Shown: positions 10,731 through 22,075, counted from the stretch's first letter. The stretch is DNA of 64,000 nt from Eulemur rufifrons (GCF_041146395.1 NC_091010.1:46334001-46398000), one strand, 5' to 3'. Numbers and translations: made by a program. The notes: generated from the sequence alone by a model not told the origin.

Positions 10731-11609
10731 ACAACTGAGATTTTAGCCCAGAATGCCAGCCCTCAAACTACTCTAAAAGAGTCACACCATAGATGTTTCT
10801 TTAATTGAGTTGAAGGTTTTCGAAAAAGCAAGTATTATTAATCAACATGAAAAGTCTAAATATGGTAATACAGAAGAGTACTTTCATCTGAAGAGTTTAA
10901 CTGATGACCTTTGTAAATATTTGAATTGGATTTCTTATAGAAAACAAATTACCCAATCTCTTCTTTTTTTCAAAGAGCAAATGTGTTTTCCACATTTTGT
11001 GACAATCACAAAATGAAGATTCCCTGCCATTTACTATTATTCAAAAAAAGACTATTTCTCTCCTTCTGAGGATTGACAAGAGTTTGACCTCCACCCAACC
11101 CCCAAATTAAAAGATCATGCAGAGTGTTATTAATATTTTCCTATTTGTTCAGTCCAAAAGATCCCTAGCAATTCTTAAACTCCAGTCACCTTCACTGCAG
11201 ACAATGCATCCACCAATAGATGAAATGTAGCACTAATATGGAGAATGTTTGGGCTTCTCTATATTATTACAAGTCTAAAATTATAGAATGAAAGTGATTT
11301 CAAAATCTCAGGGGTTAGAATTTTAATTTCACTACATTTAAATGCATACAACAGGCAAAAGATGAAAACTTCACTATAGTTATCTGCTGCATGTTTGAAA
11401 AATCGTATGTACTCTTGAAAACACATTTGCAGATCATAACTTTTGTAAACTTAAACAGTAATGGGCAGGGCCCATATTTTGCATCCCTGGGCCATTTTAA
11501 TTCGTCGATGTTGACATTACCACAGAAAAACTTCCATTTCATGGTTAGAGCTTGTCCCTCTCAGCAGATCTGTGATACTTTCTGGCATTCCACACAGGGA
11601 ATTATTTAA
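10731..11609. other. No gene recognised
   Basis: AT-rich, without a recognised repeat or exon signature. The ORFs are short and show no protein family features. Confidence 0.5.
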
Positions 11610-11715
11610 TTCAATTTCTAAGGGCCAGATCCTGCCCTTGGATACATGTGAGCAATAAGTATTGACGTCAATGGAAATTCTGGGTATGCATCTGAGGGCA
11701 GACTACAGTCCTCTG
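11610..11715. promoter_or_regulatory. Ancient palindromic element with a perfect CRE
   Basis: AGGGCCAGATCCTGCCCT on the left and CTGAGGGCAGACTACAGTCC on the right are rough reverse complements. At the centre is the perfect 12-bp palindrome ATTGACGTCAAT (11661-11672), containing the CREB/ATF site TGACGTCA at 11663-11670. The GGGCCAGATYCTGC and ATTGACKTCAATGGRA wording resembles amniote palindromic MITEs that survive in mammals only as conserved non-coding elements. The identity is from memory of that wording, and regulatory function is inference. Confidence 0.5.
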
Positions 11716-12335
11716 CATATTCCTAATGTGACTGATGAAATTCTCTTTGTTAAGACTGGTTTGATTTTGGCTCCCTTTCTCTTAAATGTGCACACAGTAC
11801 CAGAAATGATGCATGACGGCTGTGATCAAATGAAGCACTAGGCAGCTGGGTGGGATCCTGTGTAGCCTTTTGACCTAAGGAAAGAATGAGATTTTAAGTC
11901 CCTTAAGTTACAGAGTCTACTATTGTCCTGATAACTAGCCCAGAGAAAAAAATTTCATTTCTGGATTCATCTTCTAGTTAAGGAGAAAATAAAACAGATT
12001 CCAAATAATGCTGATAATTTAAAAAAGAGTTAAGAGTATTAGAATGAAAGTTGTACTCAGTACCAGAACAACTCAACTGTTAGTCTTTAGCCATTAAATT
12101 GTATTTTTTTCTCATTTTTTGTTTTTTATTGAGTTTTACTTCAAACTCTAATAATTCCAAGACATTTATACAATTGCATAAAATGGACACCAACTGGTAA
12201 AGTGGCAATCTGGAACTACCCAAAAACCTGAGATTCATTCTAGGCTCTGGGTTGATCTCCACCTGGCCTTGACCACATATATACAAACAAACACACATAT
12301 ACATTCAGTCACCAAGTCCTCTCAGTTCTAGCTCC
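11716..12335. other. No gene recognised
   Basis: Continues from the palindromic element with moderately complex sequence to about 11900, then becomes AT-rich. No family assigned. Confidence 0.45.
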
Positions 12336-12580
12336 TTAATAGCTCTTGAGTCTCTTCCTTCTTCTTCAGCTCCACTATCTTTAGCTCTGTTCATTTTTTC
12401 CCTGGTCAATTGCAATAGTGTTACTGCTCTGATCTTCTGTTCCCTCTATATTGAACACTATCCATTCTCCACACAGATAGCAGAGTGATCTTTTAATACT
12501 CTAAATCTGAGAATAATCATCTCATTTAATATAATCTAATGGCTTTTTATTTTCTTCAGGCAATACCTGTCTATTATCTG
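12336..12580 (+). mobile_element. L2 fragment
   Basis: CCATTCTCCACACAGATAGC, AGAGTGATCTTTTAATACTC and TCTAATGGCTTTTTATTTTC are the L2 order preceding the 3' end. Confidence 0.6.
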
Positions 12581-12819
12581 AACTGTCCCAAAATTGCAAA
12601 TTCAGTAAAGTTATATATATATAGGTCCTTCTCTACCAACCTATCCATCAAGTTCAATAACATTTAGAAATACTAAATTAGTTCTGATTTCTTTGTCATT
12701 TTTAAATTCTCAGGAGCAAAAAAACCCTTAGTGATAAAATGTTATTTCATAGAATGGGTTTACTACATAATAAAAAACTAAAACATGCACAATATATTTC
12801 AATGTTAAAAATTATTAAG

Positions 12820-14458
12820 AGTTATCAGCCCTTCATCCGATGTATAACATGTGAATATTTTCTCCCATTCTGTAGGCTGTCTGTTTGCTCTTGTGATAGT
12901 TTCCTTGGCTGTGCAGAAGCTTTTTAATTTGATCAGGTCCCATTTATTTATTTTTATTGTTGCTCTGATTGCCTTTGGGGTCTTTTTCATAAATTCTTTG
13001 TCTAGGCCAATATCTATAAGAGTTTTTCCAACATTTTGTTCTAGAATTCTTACAGTTTCATGCCTCAGATTTAAGTCTGTTATCTATCATGAGTTGATTT
13101 TTGTGAGAGGTGAACGGTGTGGATCCTGTTTCAGTCTTCTACATGTGGCTATCCAATTTTCCCAGCACCATTTATTGAATAAGGATTCTTTTCCACACTG
13201 TATGTTTTTGTCTGCTTTGTCAAAGATTAGAGAATCTATATAGAACTCAGGAAAATCAGTAAGAAAAAATCAAACAACTCTATCAAAAAGTGGACAAAGG
13301 ACATGAACAAACCTAACTTTAAGTTGCAAAATTATCTCCTCCTACATACACTTGAGATGCGTGTTTTTTATTTGAATAAAACCAATTAGCAAAAAAAGAG
13401 AGTCTCACTAATTACCAAGTAAATTACCAAGTAAATTTCTCTGTATGACAAATTGTGCTGTCAAGTCTTCTTACTTCAAAACTAATTATTTATCTAGAGA
13501 ACATGTATGTAAAAGGTAGGATTTGCTTTGTAATGTAAAGTAATGATTTTATGTATGTCTTTGAAATCTCTCAGTGGATTGGCATTATGTACATCACATA
13601 TGATTTAATTCAGTAATAAAAGGTTTTTTTATTTCTCTTTAAACAAAAAAAAGAAGATAGACTAATGGCCAAGAAACATATGAAAAAATGCTCAACATCT
13701 CTAGTCATCAGGGAAATGCGAATCAAAACCTCAATGAGATATCACTTATCTCCAGTGAGAATGTCCTTTATCAAAAAGTCCCAGAACAATAAATGCTGGC
13801 ATGGATGTGGAGAGATAGAAACACTCATACACTGCTGGTAGGACTGCAAACTAGTACAACCTCTGTGGAAAGTAATATGGAGGTACCTCAAAGAGCTACA
13901 AGTAGGACTACAGTTTGAACTAGCATTCAATCCCATTATTGGGCATCTACCCAAAAAGACAAAAGACATTCTGTAAAAAAGACACTGCACTAGAATGTTT
14001 ATAGCAGCACAATTCACAATTGCAAAGATGTGGAAACAAACCAAGTGCCCTTCAATACATGAGTGGATTAATAAAATGTGTTATATGTATACCATGGAGT
14101 TCTACTCAGCCACAAAAAACAATGATGATCTAGCACCTCTTGTATTACCCTGGATAGAGCTGGAGCCCATTCTACTAAGTGAAGTATCACAAGAATGGAA
14201 AAACAAGCACCACATGTACTCACCATCGAACTGGTATTAACTGATCAACACTTACGTGTACATATAGTAATAACATTCATCGGGTGTCGGGCAGATGGGA
14301 GGCGGGAGGAGGGGATGGGTATATACACACCTAATGGGTGTGGTGTGAACGGTCTGGGGGATGGACACGCTTGAAGCTCTGACTCGGGTGGGGCAAAGAC
14401 AATATACGTAACCTAAACATTTGTATCCCCATAATACACTGAAATAAAAAACAATTTT
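12820..14458 (+). mobile_element. Lineage-specific L1, twin-primed with inverted 5' part
   Basis: 12820-13226 is L1 ORF2 on the minus strand. 13231-14458 is the following ORF2 sequence, 3' UTR and poly(A) on the plus strand. Compared with the uninverted copy at 46640-47100, the inverted block ends at GGCTGATAAC and the plus block starts at AGAATCTATATAGAACTC, which are neighbours in the intact element. This is the classic product of twin priming, a known variant of L1 target-primed reverse transcription. A 342-bp foreign insert (13311-13652) interrupts the plus part. Frames are broken; the longest C-terminal piece is 13995-14240. Confidence 0.88.
13311..13652 (+). pseudogene. Retroposed transcript 3' end inside the L1
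   Basis: This stretch has no counterpart in the L1 copy at 47040-47170. It ends with AATAAA at 13615-13620, a 23-24 nt spacer and an A-rich run from 13643, the layout of a polyadenylated mRNA 3' end. The L1 resumes at AAGAAGATAGACTAATGG. I infer a 5'-truncated processed copy of a 3' UTR. The source gene is not recognised and a clean target-site duplication is not visible. Confidence 0.55.
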
Positions 14459-14939
14459 TTTTAATTACTAAGAGAAAAACATATCTTTTACCCAAAAGGA
14501 ATGTTTTGTGATTGTGTAGTTCTTGAATTAACTAATCTGAGGACCAGGAGTTTACATGAAGAACTTATTATCAAAACTTGATTGAGCATTGGCATTTATT
14601 ATCAAAATCAATCTCTAAATAATTTCTTCTAAAATTTTTTAACAAGGAGGTCTCAATCCCAAACCCCATTTCTAACCATTCTCTTTAGAAATGCAGCTCA
14701 ACAAAGTATGTATTAAATGCTTGCTCTGCAGGCACTGGATTTTCAAAGAGGAATAAAGGACATGATCCCTGCCCTTGAAAATGAATTTATTATGTCAATG
14801 GTCTTGTGTGGCAATTCTTAACCAGATTATTAAAACCCAACTCAGAATGCTGTGATGCTTTCTGAATTTTAAGATCATTATTCTAAGTTGAAAAACTCCC
14901 AAGACCATAAATCATGTGTTCTCTTCCATCTTTTAATTC
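14459..14939. other. No gene recognised
   Basis: Between the L1 tail and L2 sequence. A block near 14700-14790 resembles an old repeat that recurs near 57150-57240, but I cannot name the family. Confidence 0.4.
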
Positions 14940-15490
14940 CTGAATTCTCCTTCTCCTTAACTTTCTGGACACATCCCCCTACCATAATCCCCTTGGTCAT
15001 ACCTCTCCAGGCACACTGGGTTCCTGGATGTCCCTGGAACATAGCTGACAGGCTTATGGCTCAGAGTCTTTGGCCATGATACTCCATCAGCCTGAAACAC
15101 TCTTTCCTTATTACCTGTATGACCTGCTCCCAACTACTTTAGTTGTTCCTCAAATGTCATTTTCTCAGTAAGCTCTCCCTTCTATACCCTATTTAAAATG
15201 GAATACCTACCCATCACTCTCTAGCCCCCTTTCTTGCTTTAACTTTTCTATTTTTTTCCCTTTTTTTTTTTCTTTTAAGAGATGGTGTCTCACTATGTTG
15301 CCTAGGCTGGTCTTGAACTTCTGGCCTCAAGCAATCCTCCCACCACAGCCTCCTGAGTAGCTGGGATTAGAGTATACATTTTGTTTAGTTTACTTTCACT
15401 TCCCTTCTAAAATGTTATTATTAAATATTGCAGAAATTAAACAGTGTCTGGTACATAGTAGATCCCCTATAAGTAAGTTCTGAATGCATG
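14940..15490 (+). mobile_element. L2 fragment, interrupted by an Alu monomer
   Basis: CACACTGGGTTCCTGGATGT, TCAAATGTCATTTTCTCAGT and the 3' end AGTGTCTGGTACATAGTAG are in L2 order. About 125 bp of reversed Alu monomer lies between the last two blocks. Confidence 0.65.
15252..15378 (-). mobile_element. Alu left-monomer (FLAM-like), reversed
   Basis: A T-rich tail followed by AGAGATGGTGTCTCACTATG, GCTGGTCTTGAACTTCTGG and CCTGAGTAGCTGGGATTA. Only one monomer is present. Confidence 0.7.
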
Positions 15491-16425
15491 AGGGAACTTG
15501 CCCAAGAAGAACCTAGAACATTTGGGAAGTTCTACTGCAACAAGGCTTTACCAAAGTAGCAAATCATTATCAGAATACTCTCCTTTCACAAATATAAGTA
15601 TCTATAAATGCTAAATAAAATTTAAGTACATATGCTCAATGAGAAATACATGAACCAATAAATAAGAGGATAAGAAAAAATACTTTAAGGAACTTATTTT
15701 AACATGGTAATCAATTAAGCAAAATATTAATAAGTTTTCTAAATACCATTCTTTCATCTTATCATTTTATCATTAATTTTATCATATCATGTCATATCTT
15801 TCATTTTATCATTATATCATATTCTATTATTTTATGATAGTTTTATATATGTTGTAGCTCAATTTTTTGAAGATCTATCTGTATCAAAAATATCTGAGGT
15901 GTTTATCAGTAAAAATGGAATTTCCTATTTCCACTCAAGAGCCCTGAGACTATGGCCAACTAATCATTTTTCTAACAAGTTCTCAATGCTTGCTTAAAAT
16001 GAAAACTATTGCTTTAGTCCATCAGTCCTCAAAATCTGCAGGCAATACCATCTCTGTCCCAACCTCCCTTCCACAGGGCTCTCCTTCAGTCCAGATAATC
16101 TTTTAATTCAAATACCTGGATTTCACCTTAACTAAGGATTAAAAAAACACAAACAAACAAAAAAAATTGCATCTTCTTTTGATGCTAGCAAGCTTTCAGA
16201 GATGTTATTGACAGACCAACAATTCTACCACTGACAAAAATATTCCCTTTATACTCTTAGTCCTTAGCAGCTTCTTGTAATAGTATCCCACAAAATTAGA
16301 AAATGAAACAGAAGTTCTAAAATATCCCAACCTTTTTTTATGTACTCAAAGAGACACAGAGCTACAACTAAACTTATTAAACTATGTAACAGAGAAGCAC
16401 ATCCACTACCTTGTTCAACCTGAAT
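15491..16425. other. No gene; TATCAT-rich low complexity at 15747-15840
   Basis: AT-rich sequence with a degenerate TATCATTTTATCAT run. No repeat family or exon recognised elsewhere. Confidence 0.5.
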
Positions 16426-16429
16426 CTTA

Positions 16430-16565
16430 TGAAATGCAGGTAAATAACACTATCTTATTTGTCCAAAGCCACTTAGCTGATACCTGCAGAGCAAAAGCTG
16501 AATCCAGATCTCTGAACTTTAAGTCCATGATTATTTCTAGAATACTCACAGCTACATCAATCTAT
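16430..16565 (-). mobile_element. MIR fragment (antisense)
   Basis: TGTCCAAAGCCACTTAGCTG, GCAAAAGCTGAATCCAGATC and AACTTTAAGTCCATGATT follow antisense MIR order. Confidence 0.6.
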
Positions 16566-17195
16566 AAACAACATAGTTCTTTAAAACCGCAGCCACTACT
16601 TGCTATGATTTTGATCTAATCCTGTTTCCTTAAAAAATAGAGTTGTTCTGATAAAAATAAATAAATAAAAATCAAAAAACAAAGGGCTCAAAGTCTCCTA
16701 AACATGTCCCATTTGGCATTCTGTGCTCCATTCCCTACTGTGATGCTTCTTGATAGAAATGCTAGTACGCCTCAGCTGCTTTTAATTTATTCTTTTATGG
16801 GGCCATGAATATCATTACTATGTCCCCTATTTCACATGTTCTTGATGTTGTAGTTCTTCCATATCATTTTCTTTCCAGTCCTTTTACCATATTCTCTCTC
16901 ATTAAAGGACATGTCACTTCATTAACTTAAAACAACATTCACTATGGATATTTAATTCTTCACGAGCTTTTAGAGATTCTTTAATTTAACTCAAAAGTTG
17001 CTGTGTTCTTTGTTACATGCATTAGCTTCAATGCTGAAAATCCTTTCCAAACAAACCCTTTTAGATGGTGATTTTAAAGTACATTCTTTGGATCATCCCA
17101 GTCTCGAGATTTGCTGGAGCAGTGGGAATGAAAAAACTTACTGATCAAATAAAGTTATAGAAAACCACATTCTATATCCCCTTCATTGAGATTCA

Positions 17196-17233
<38 letters not shown>

Positions 17234-17286
17234 TCAGCATATTAAAGGCTCTGACAAGTCCTGCAGTGAAAAAAATTGTATTAACT
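16566..17286. other. No gene; (CA)n at 17197-17229
   Basis: AT-rich spacer with an A-rich patch near 16660 and a 33-bp dinucleotide repeat. Confidence 0.5.
17197..17229. repeat. (CA)n microsatellite
   Basis: About 16 uninterrupted CA units; likely length-polymorphic. Confidence 0.95.
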
Positions 17287-17403
17287 CAGTATTTCCCAAA
17301 CTCTGTTACTAAGAATTTTTTACCATATATGTTCCCACAAGAGAACAGTTCCTAGCTACAATTTGGTTCCTGCTCTCCGCCCTTGGCCACCTCCTTGCCA
17401 CCT

Positions 17404-17446
17404 GTTTACCCTCCACCAGACCTAACATGACTGGTGGAGGGTAAAC
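17404..17446. repeat. Perfect 16-bp inverted repeat (hairpin)
   Basis: GTTTACCCTCCACCAG at 17404-17419 and CTGGTGGAGGGTAAAC at 17431-17446 are exact reverse complements around an 11-nt loop. Confidence 0.98.
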
Positions 17447-17685
17447 ATTAGTAAGCCATAAGGGCTAGATTGACAGCTGCTATGCTCATGATTTGGTTCT
17501 AACCTCCCAGCCTGACTGGAGCCACTACCAGATGAGGCTGCTTGGCAAGAGTTTATGGGGGTCAAATAAGCCAGTCTGTTACCAGTTTTTGACAATGATG
17601 CACTGTGTTTCTGTTTGAAGTGGAATTTCTGAATACCTGCACATCTTGACGGTATTTTTTAATTATGTCTGCTTAACGGCCCATC

Positions 17686-19512
17686 ATGTCAAAGAAGACC
17701 AAGAGAACACTGAAGGAAGAAAACAGATTTTTTAATGAGAATTGGGAATTGCAATATTATCTTGTTTCTGCTAAAGATAAGATGATTTGCTTGCTTTGTG
17801 ATACTGCAATATCAACATTAAAGAAATTCAATGCTCATCAGCATTATAGCACTCATAAGGACCACAAATATTTTAAATTAGAGGGAGAGACATGAAAGGT
17901 TGTATTGCAGAAATTAAAAGATGAAAAGCAAAAGCAACGGAAATTCTTAAAAGCAGCAATAAGACTTAGAAATAATGCCATCGAAGCAACTTATACACTT
18001 GTTAAAAAAGAGAAGTACATTATATACTCAGTAAAAAAGGGAAGCCATTCGGTGATGTAGAAATTGTGAAAGAATGCATTGTCGAAGTTGTAGGATGCTT
18101 CGGCCATGGGATAATGTTTCAAAGTACAAACAACTGCCTTTTTCAAGAAGAACCATAACTGATCAGCAGCATGAATTAGCCTTCAACTTAACAGAACAAC
18201 TTCATGCAATTCTTCAAAAGGAAAATATATATTATTCAACCGCCTTGGATTAATCAACTGATACTACTGACTTGGCAGGTTTTATACTTCATTCGGGTCA
18301 TAAAAGAAGATTTTCTTTGCTATGAGAGTTACTCACTTCGAGCACTCTCACAAACATAACAGGGTGAATAGATCTCTTCAACAACTTTCAAGATAAATGT
18401 TGTGAAGTTAGACTGAATCTGGTAAATTTAGTGAGTGTATGTACAGACCATGCACCTTCTATCACAGGAAAACATGAAGGGTTTATTGCACAGATTTAAA
18501 AAAGTATTAACAGATTCAAATGCTCTCATTTCTTTTCATTGAATCTTGCATCAGCAAAATCTCTGTGCTAAAACTACTATTCTAAGTGACACTTTGCAAC
18601 AAGTTATAAATATTGTTAACCATATGCATGCAAATGCAACATGGCATCATCAGTTTCATAACATGCTAAAGTTGAATGATGAGGTATTCAGTGTGGATTT
18701 GCCATATCATTCTAAAGTGCATTGGCTATTAAAGATACAGGTGTTGGCCAAAATTTTATCTCTGTGAGAACAGACAGTTAAATTTTATTAAGAACAGAAT
18801 CAGTAATGTGAATTATTGAATGAAGATTTCTATAGGAATGCAGCATTTCTGTGTGATATCATGTCAAATCAAAACGACTATTTCTTTGCAAGGTAAAACT
18901 AAGTCTATATATGATATGTGGCCAAAAAATCCAAGCATTTTGAAAAAAGCTATCTTTTTTCAAAACACTTCTTCTTCAAAAGGAAATTTCAGATGAACGT
19001 TTTCCCCAGTTAGCAAAGGTCATTGATGAGCAGGATGATATATGTGAATCATTTGAAGAATGTTACAGACCTTTGAAGCTGTTATAGACCTATTAATTGG
19101 AAAATACAATGAAAGGTTCACTGACTCTGAGAATCATCACATCACACTCAAATTAGCATTTCAGCATCACCTTGATATTACCAAGGCACCGAAAGAACTA
19201 TTGATGAAATTGATTGAGCTCTCAGTAGATGACATTTTAAAATCATTGTTTGATGCTAACAAAGATCCAACTGAAATATGGGGAAAATGCAGAATACCCA
19301 TGCCTTCGGAGACATGCCCCCCAAAATGCTTTCTTGCTTTTAAACCACTTATTGCTGCGAATCTACATCCTCCTACCTAACCCAAATCAAGACACCCTTA
19401 AGGTCACAAATGACTGATACCCATCTAGAGGATCAACTGAAACTCTGGACCTCCATGCTTCAACCAAGTAGTCAAATGCTTTCCAACAAAAATCAGACAC
19501 AACGAAGTTACT
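17686..19512 (+). pseudogene. hAT transposase pseudogene
   Basis: Starts at ATG 17686 with a BED-type zinc finger: CLLCDTAISTLKKFNAHQHY gives C-x2-C with a downstream H-x4-H (HYSTH). After a stop at 17893 the similarity continues in shifting frames. Near 18440 the phrase CTDHAPSITGKHEGF corresponds to the hAT catalytic-domain motif CTDGAP with a conserved Asp. 18546-18767 and 19060-19380 carry the RNase H-like and insertion regions. 19386-19512 keeps the TDTHLEDQL-like phrase of the hAT C-terminal dimerisation domain. Several stops and frameshifts make it non-functional as a single protein. Confidence 0.75.
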
Positions 19513-19516
19513 GAAA

Positions 19517-19680
19517 GGTGGAGGGGATGGGTGTATACATACATAACGAGTGCGATGCACACTGTCTAGGGGAGGGACATGCTTGAAGCTCTGATTCAGG
19601 GGGGAGGAGAGGAAAGGGCAATATACATAACCTAAACTTTTGTACCCCCATAATATGCTAAAATAAAAAATTAACAAATA
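19517..19680 (+). mobile_element. L1 3' UTR tail, 5'-truncated
   Basis: GGTGGAGGGGATGGGTGTATAC through ACCTAAACTTTTGTACCCC to an A-rich end. About 160 bp, the same subfamily as the tails at 45600 and 53800. It abuts the hAT coding sequence and may have removed or displaced the transposon's right end. Confidence 0.85.
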
Positions 19681-19799
19681 GCTTTCATTTTTTGAAACTA
19701 CTAAGTACATAATAGTTATTTTATAAAATAAATAAAAATATTTAAAGGATAAAAATAAAAATATTTTTAAGGATATCTAACTGAAGTTTCTTGAATGAG

Positions 19800-20603
19800 G
19801 CCTTATTTTCATTACATCTAAATAAATGCAGCCTTCCAACATGAAAAGATTCCCCACCCCTGCCTAGGACATCGACAATTCATCCAAGTTCTTTGCCACT
19901 TTATAACAAGGATGTCCTTTTCTCCAGTTTCCAATACCTTGTTCCTTATTTCCACCAGAGGCCTGATCAGAATTCCCTTTACCATCCATTTTTTGATGAA
20001 CATTTTGATCACAACTACTTAAGTAATTTCTAAGAACTTTCATACTTTCCCCATTGCTCTCCTCTTCTTCTGAGCTCCCACCAGAATTGCCCTTAACTCC
20101 TCCTATCTGTTCATGGCAATCTAGGCTTTTTCTAGCCTGCTCCTCTAGTGTCTTCCAGCCTCTACCCATCACTCAGTTCCAAAGCCAATTTCACATTTTT
20201 AGATATTTGTTATAGTAAATCAATATCTGTCTTAGTTCATTTTGTGCTGCTATAACAGAATACCACAAACATGGTAACTTTATAAGTTTATAAGAGAAAT
20301 TTATTGGCTTAAGTTGTGGAGGCTGAGAAGTCTAATGTCAAGATGTTGGCAGATTTGGTATCTAGTGAGGACATTTTCTTCTTCCAAGATGGCATCTTGC
20401 ATGCTGTGTCCCCACATGACAGAACGCAGAAGGGCAAGAGTGAGAGTTCACTCCTGAAAACCCTTTTTGTAGCATTAATACATTCATAAGGGTGGAGCCC
20501 TTATGACCTAAACACCTTCCATTAGTTCCCACTTCTCAACACCATTGCATTGGGATTAGGTTTCTAATATATGAATTTTGGAGGACCCATTCAAACCATA
20601 GCA
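19800..20603 (-). mobile_element. ERVL-MaLR remnant: MLT1A-like LTR plus internal start
   Basis: Minus strand: LTR at 20603-20228, then internal sequence to about 19800. The LTR shows the MLT1A/B wording in reverse (TGTCTTAGTTCATTTTGTGC, GAAATTTATTGGCTTAAG, GCTGTGTCCCCACATG, TGGGATTAGGTTTC). The internal part begins next to the LTR with reversed CTCAGTTCCAAAGCC, the standard first segment of MaLR internal regions. The frame 20172-19864 belongs to this internal sequence and is not a host gene. The 3' LTR and most of the interior are missing. Confidence 0.75.
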
Positions 20604-20619
20604 GGCATATAAAGAAGAA

Positions 20620-21560
20620 ACTCCCTCTTAACCTACTTTTATTCATCTCATAATTCTGCCTGTGTCCATCCCTAAGTATTTTTATTTATTCTTATGTTTC
20701 CCTCTTGAATTTCTTTCTGCAAATACATAGTAATATCTGTGTATAGATATATTTTTTAATTGTCTGAATTAAGTGCTTAGTATACTGATTTTCTTTCTTT
20801 ACTGAGATAATCATTTAAAGATCTAAATCTTCTTATGAGCACTACTTTAGCTGTATTTCATAGTTTCTAATATCTAGTATTTTCATTATCATTGTTTTCT
20901 AGAAATGTTATAATTTTAGATTGTTTATATTTTCTGTTTGACCCAGGAATTGAGAGGTCTTTTTTGTTGTTGTTGTTGATTTTTTTTTTAATTTCCAGAT
21001 TGTGGCAAGGTTTTGTTGTTGTTCTTATTATTAATCTCTAATTTTACTGGATTACATAATGTTTAATCTTTAGGGACTGTATTCAGACTTTCTTTGTGAA
21101 TTGTGAACTTTTTACAATCAATTTCAGAAAATAGTCCATGAGGCACTTATTTGAAAGTGAAAATGTGTATATACCTTCTTCATTTCAAAGTAAAATTGTA
21201 CATGTGTGTTTACATATATATGTACACATACTATATATATTTTTTAAGTCTATAAATATTTTTGGTATCTACTTGATCTATGTTAAACTGAGAGGTAAAA
21301 TAAATATTAACATTTCTGATTATTTTTCCTTTTCTCTCTTAAATCTCTTGTCCTTTGTCTTTTATCTCTTAAATTTCTGCTGTAGAAAAGTTGTTTTGGA
21401 TTATTTGGTACATAAATATTCACAAATGTCATTACATATTGTATGTATTAGGATGGCAAAGTTTGTTTTGTCTCAAATAATGCTTTTTAGTTTAATACTC
21501 ACTTTTATTGATATTTCCATTGTGACTCCCACTTTTTTGTATTTACTAATATACATTTTT
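20620..21560 (-). mobile_element. Old L1M ORF2 fragment
   Basis: Reversed ORF2 wording: GCACTACTTTAGCTGTATTT, TTGACCCAGGAATTGAG and TTAATCTCTAATTTTACTG correspond in order to the endonuclease-proximal part of L1M ORF2. Heavily decayed; the first 160 bp are uncertain. Confidence 0.6.
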
Positions 21561-22075
21561 AAACAGCTTTAGTGAGATGTAATTCATAAATAATATAATT
21601 CACCCATTTAAATTGTACAATTCAGTAGTATTCTGTATATTCATAGAGTTGTGCAACCATTACCACACTCAATTTAATAATATTTTCATCACCCCCAAAA
21701 AGAAACCCTATACTCATTAGCAGTCACTGCCCATTTCCTTCCAAGCCTCCAGCCCTAGTTAACTACTGTTCTACTTTTTGTGTCTATAGATTTGACTATG
21801 CTCGACATTTCATACAAGTGGAATCACACAATAATGTGGCCATTTGTGATTGACTTAGCACAATGTTTTCCAAGTTCATCCATGTTGTAGCAGGTATTAG
21901 TAGTTCATCTTTTTTTATTGCCAAGTTAATATTCTATTGTATGGATATACCACATTTTGTTTAGCCATTCATCAGCTGATTGACATTTGTATTGTTTTGA
22001 CTTTGGGGGCTTTATGACTAATACTCTTATAAATATTTGTATATAAGTTTTTGTGTGGACACCCTGGTGTGCTTT
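21561..22075 (-). mobile_element. Old L1M/L1ME fragment, reversed
   Basis: CACCCATTTAAATTGTACAA, GTTGTGCAACCATTACCACA, TTCATCCATGTTGTAGCAGG and GGATATACCACATTTTG are the reversed L1M 3' segment. It is out of order with the preceding ORF2 block, so it is a separate insertion or a rearranged piece. Confidence 0.75.

Larger units (their letters stand above)
17287..19512 (+). mobile_element. hAT-Charlie DNA transposon fossil (Charlie8/GTF2IRD2-like)
   Basis: A possible left terminus is CAGTATTTCCCAAACT at 17287, the usual shape of a Charlie end. The body encodes a dead transposase at 17686-19512. The right terminus is missing: transposase similarity stops at about 19512 and an L1 tail begins at 19517. 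A perfect inverted repeat lies in the leader at 17404-17446. The vertebrate gene GTF2IRD2 is a known domesticated fusion with a transposase of this type; the copy here is not fused to anything visible. Confidence 0.7.

Noticed and set aside
19864..20172. A 102-residue minus-strand frame that looks protein-like
   Set aside because: It is the first part of the MaLR internal region next to an MLT1-type LTR, not a host gene.
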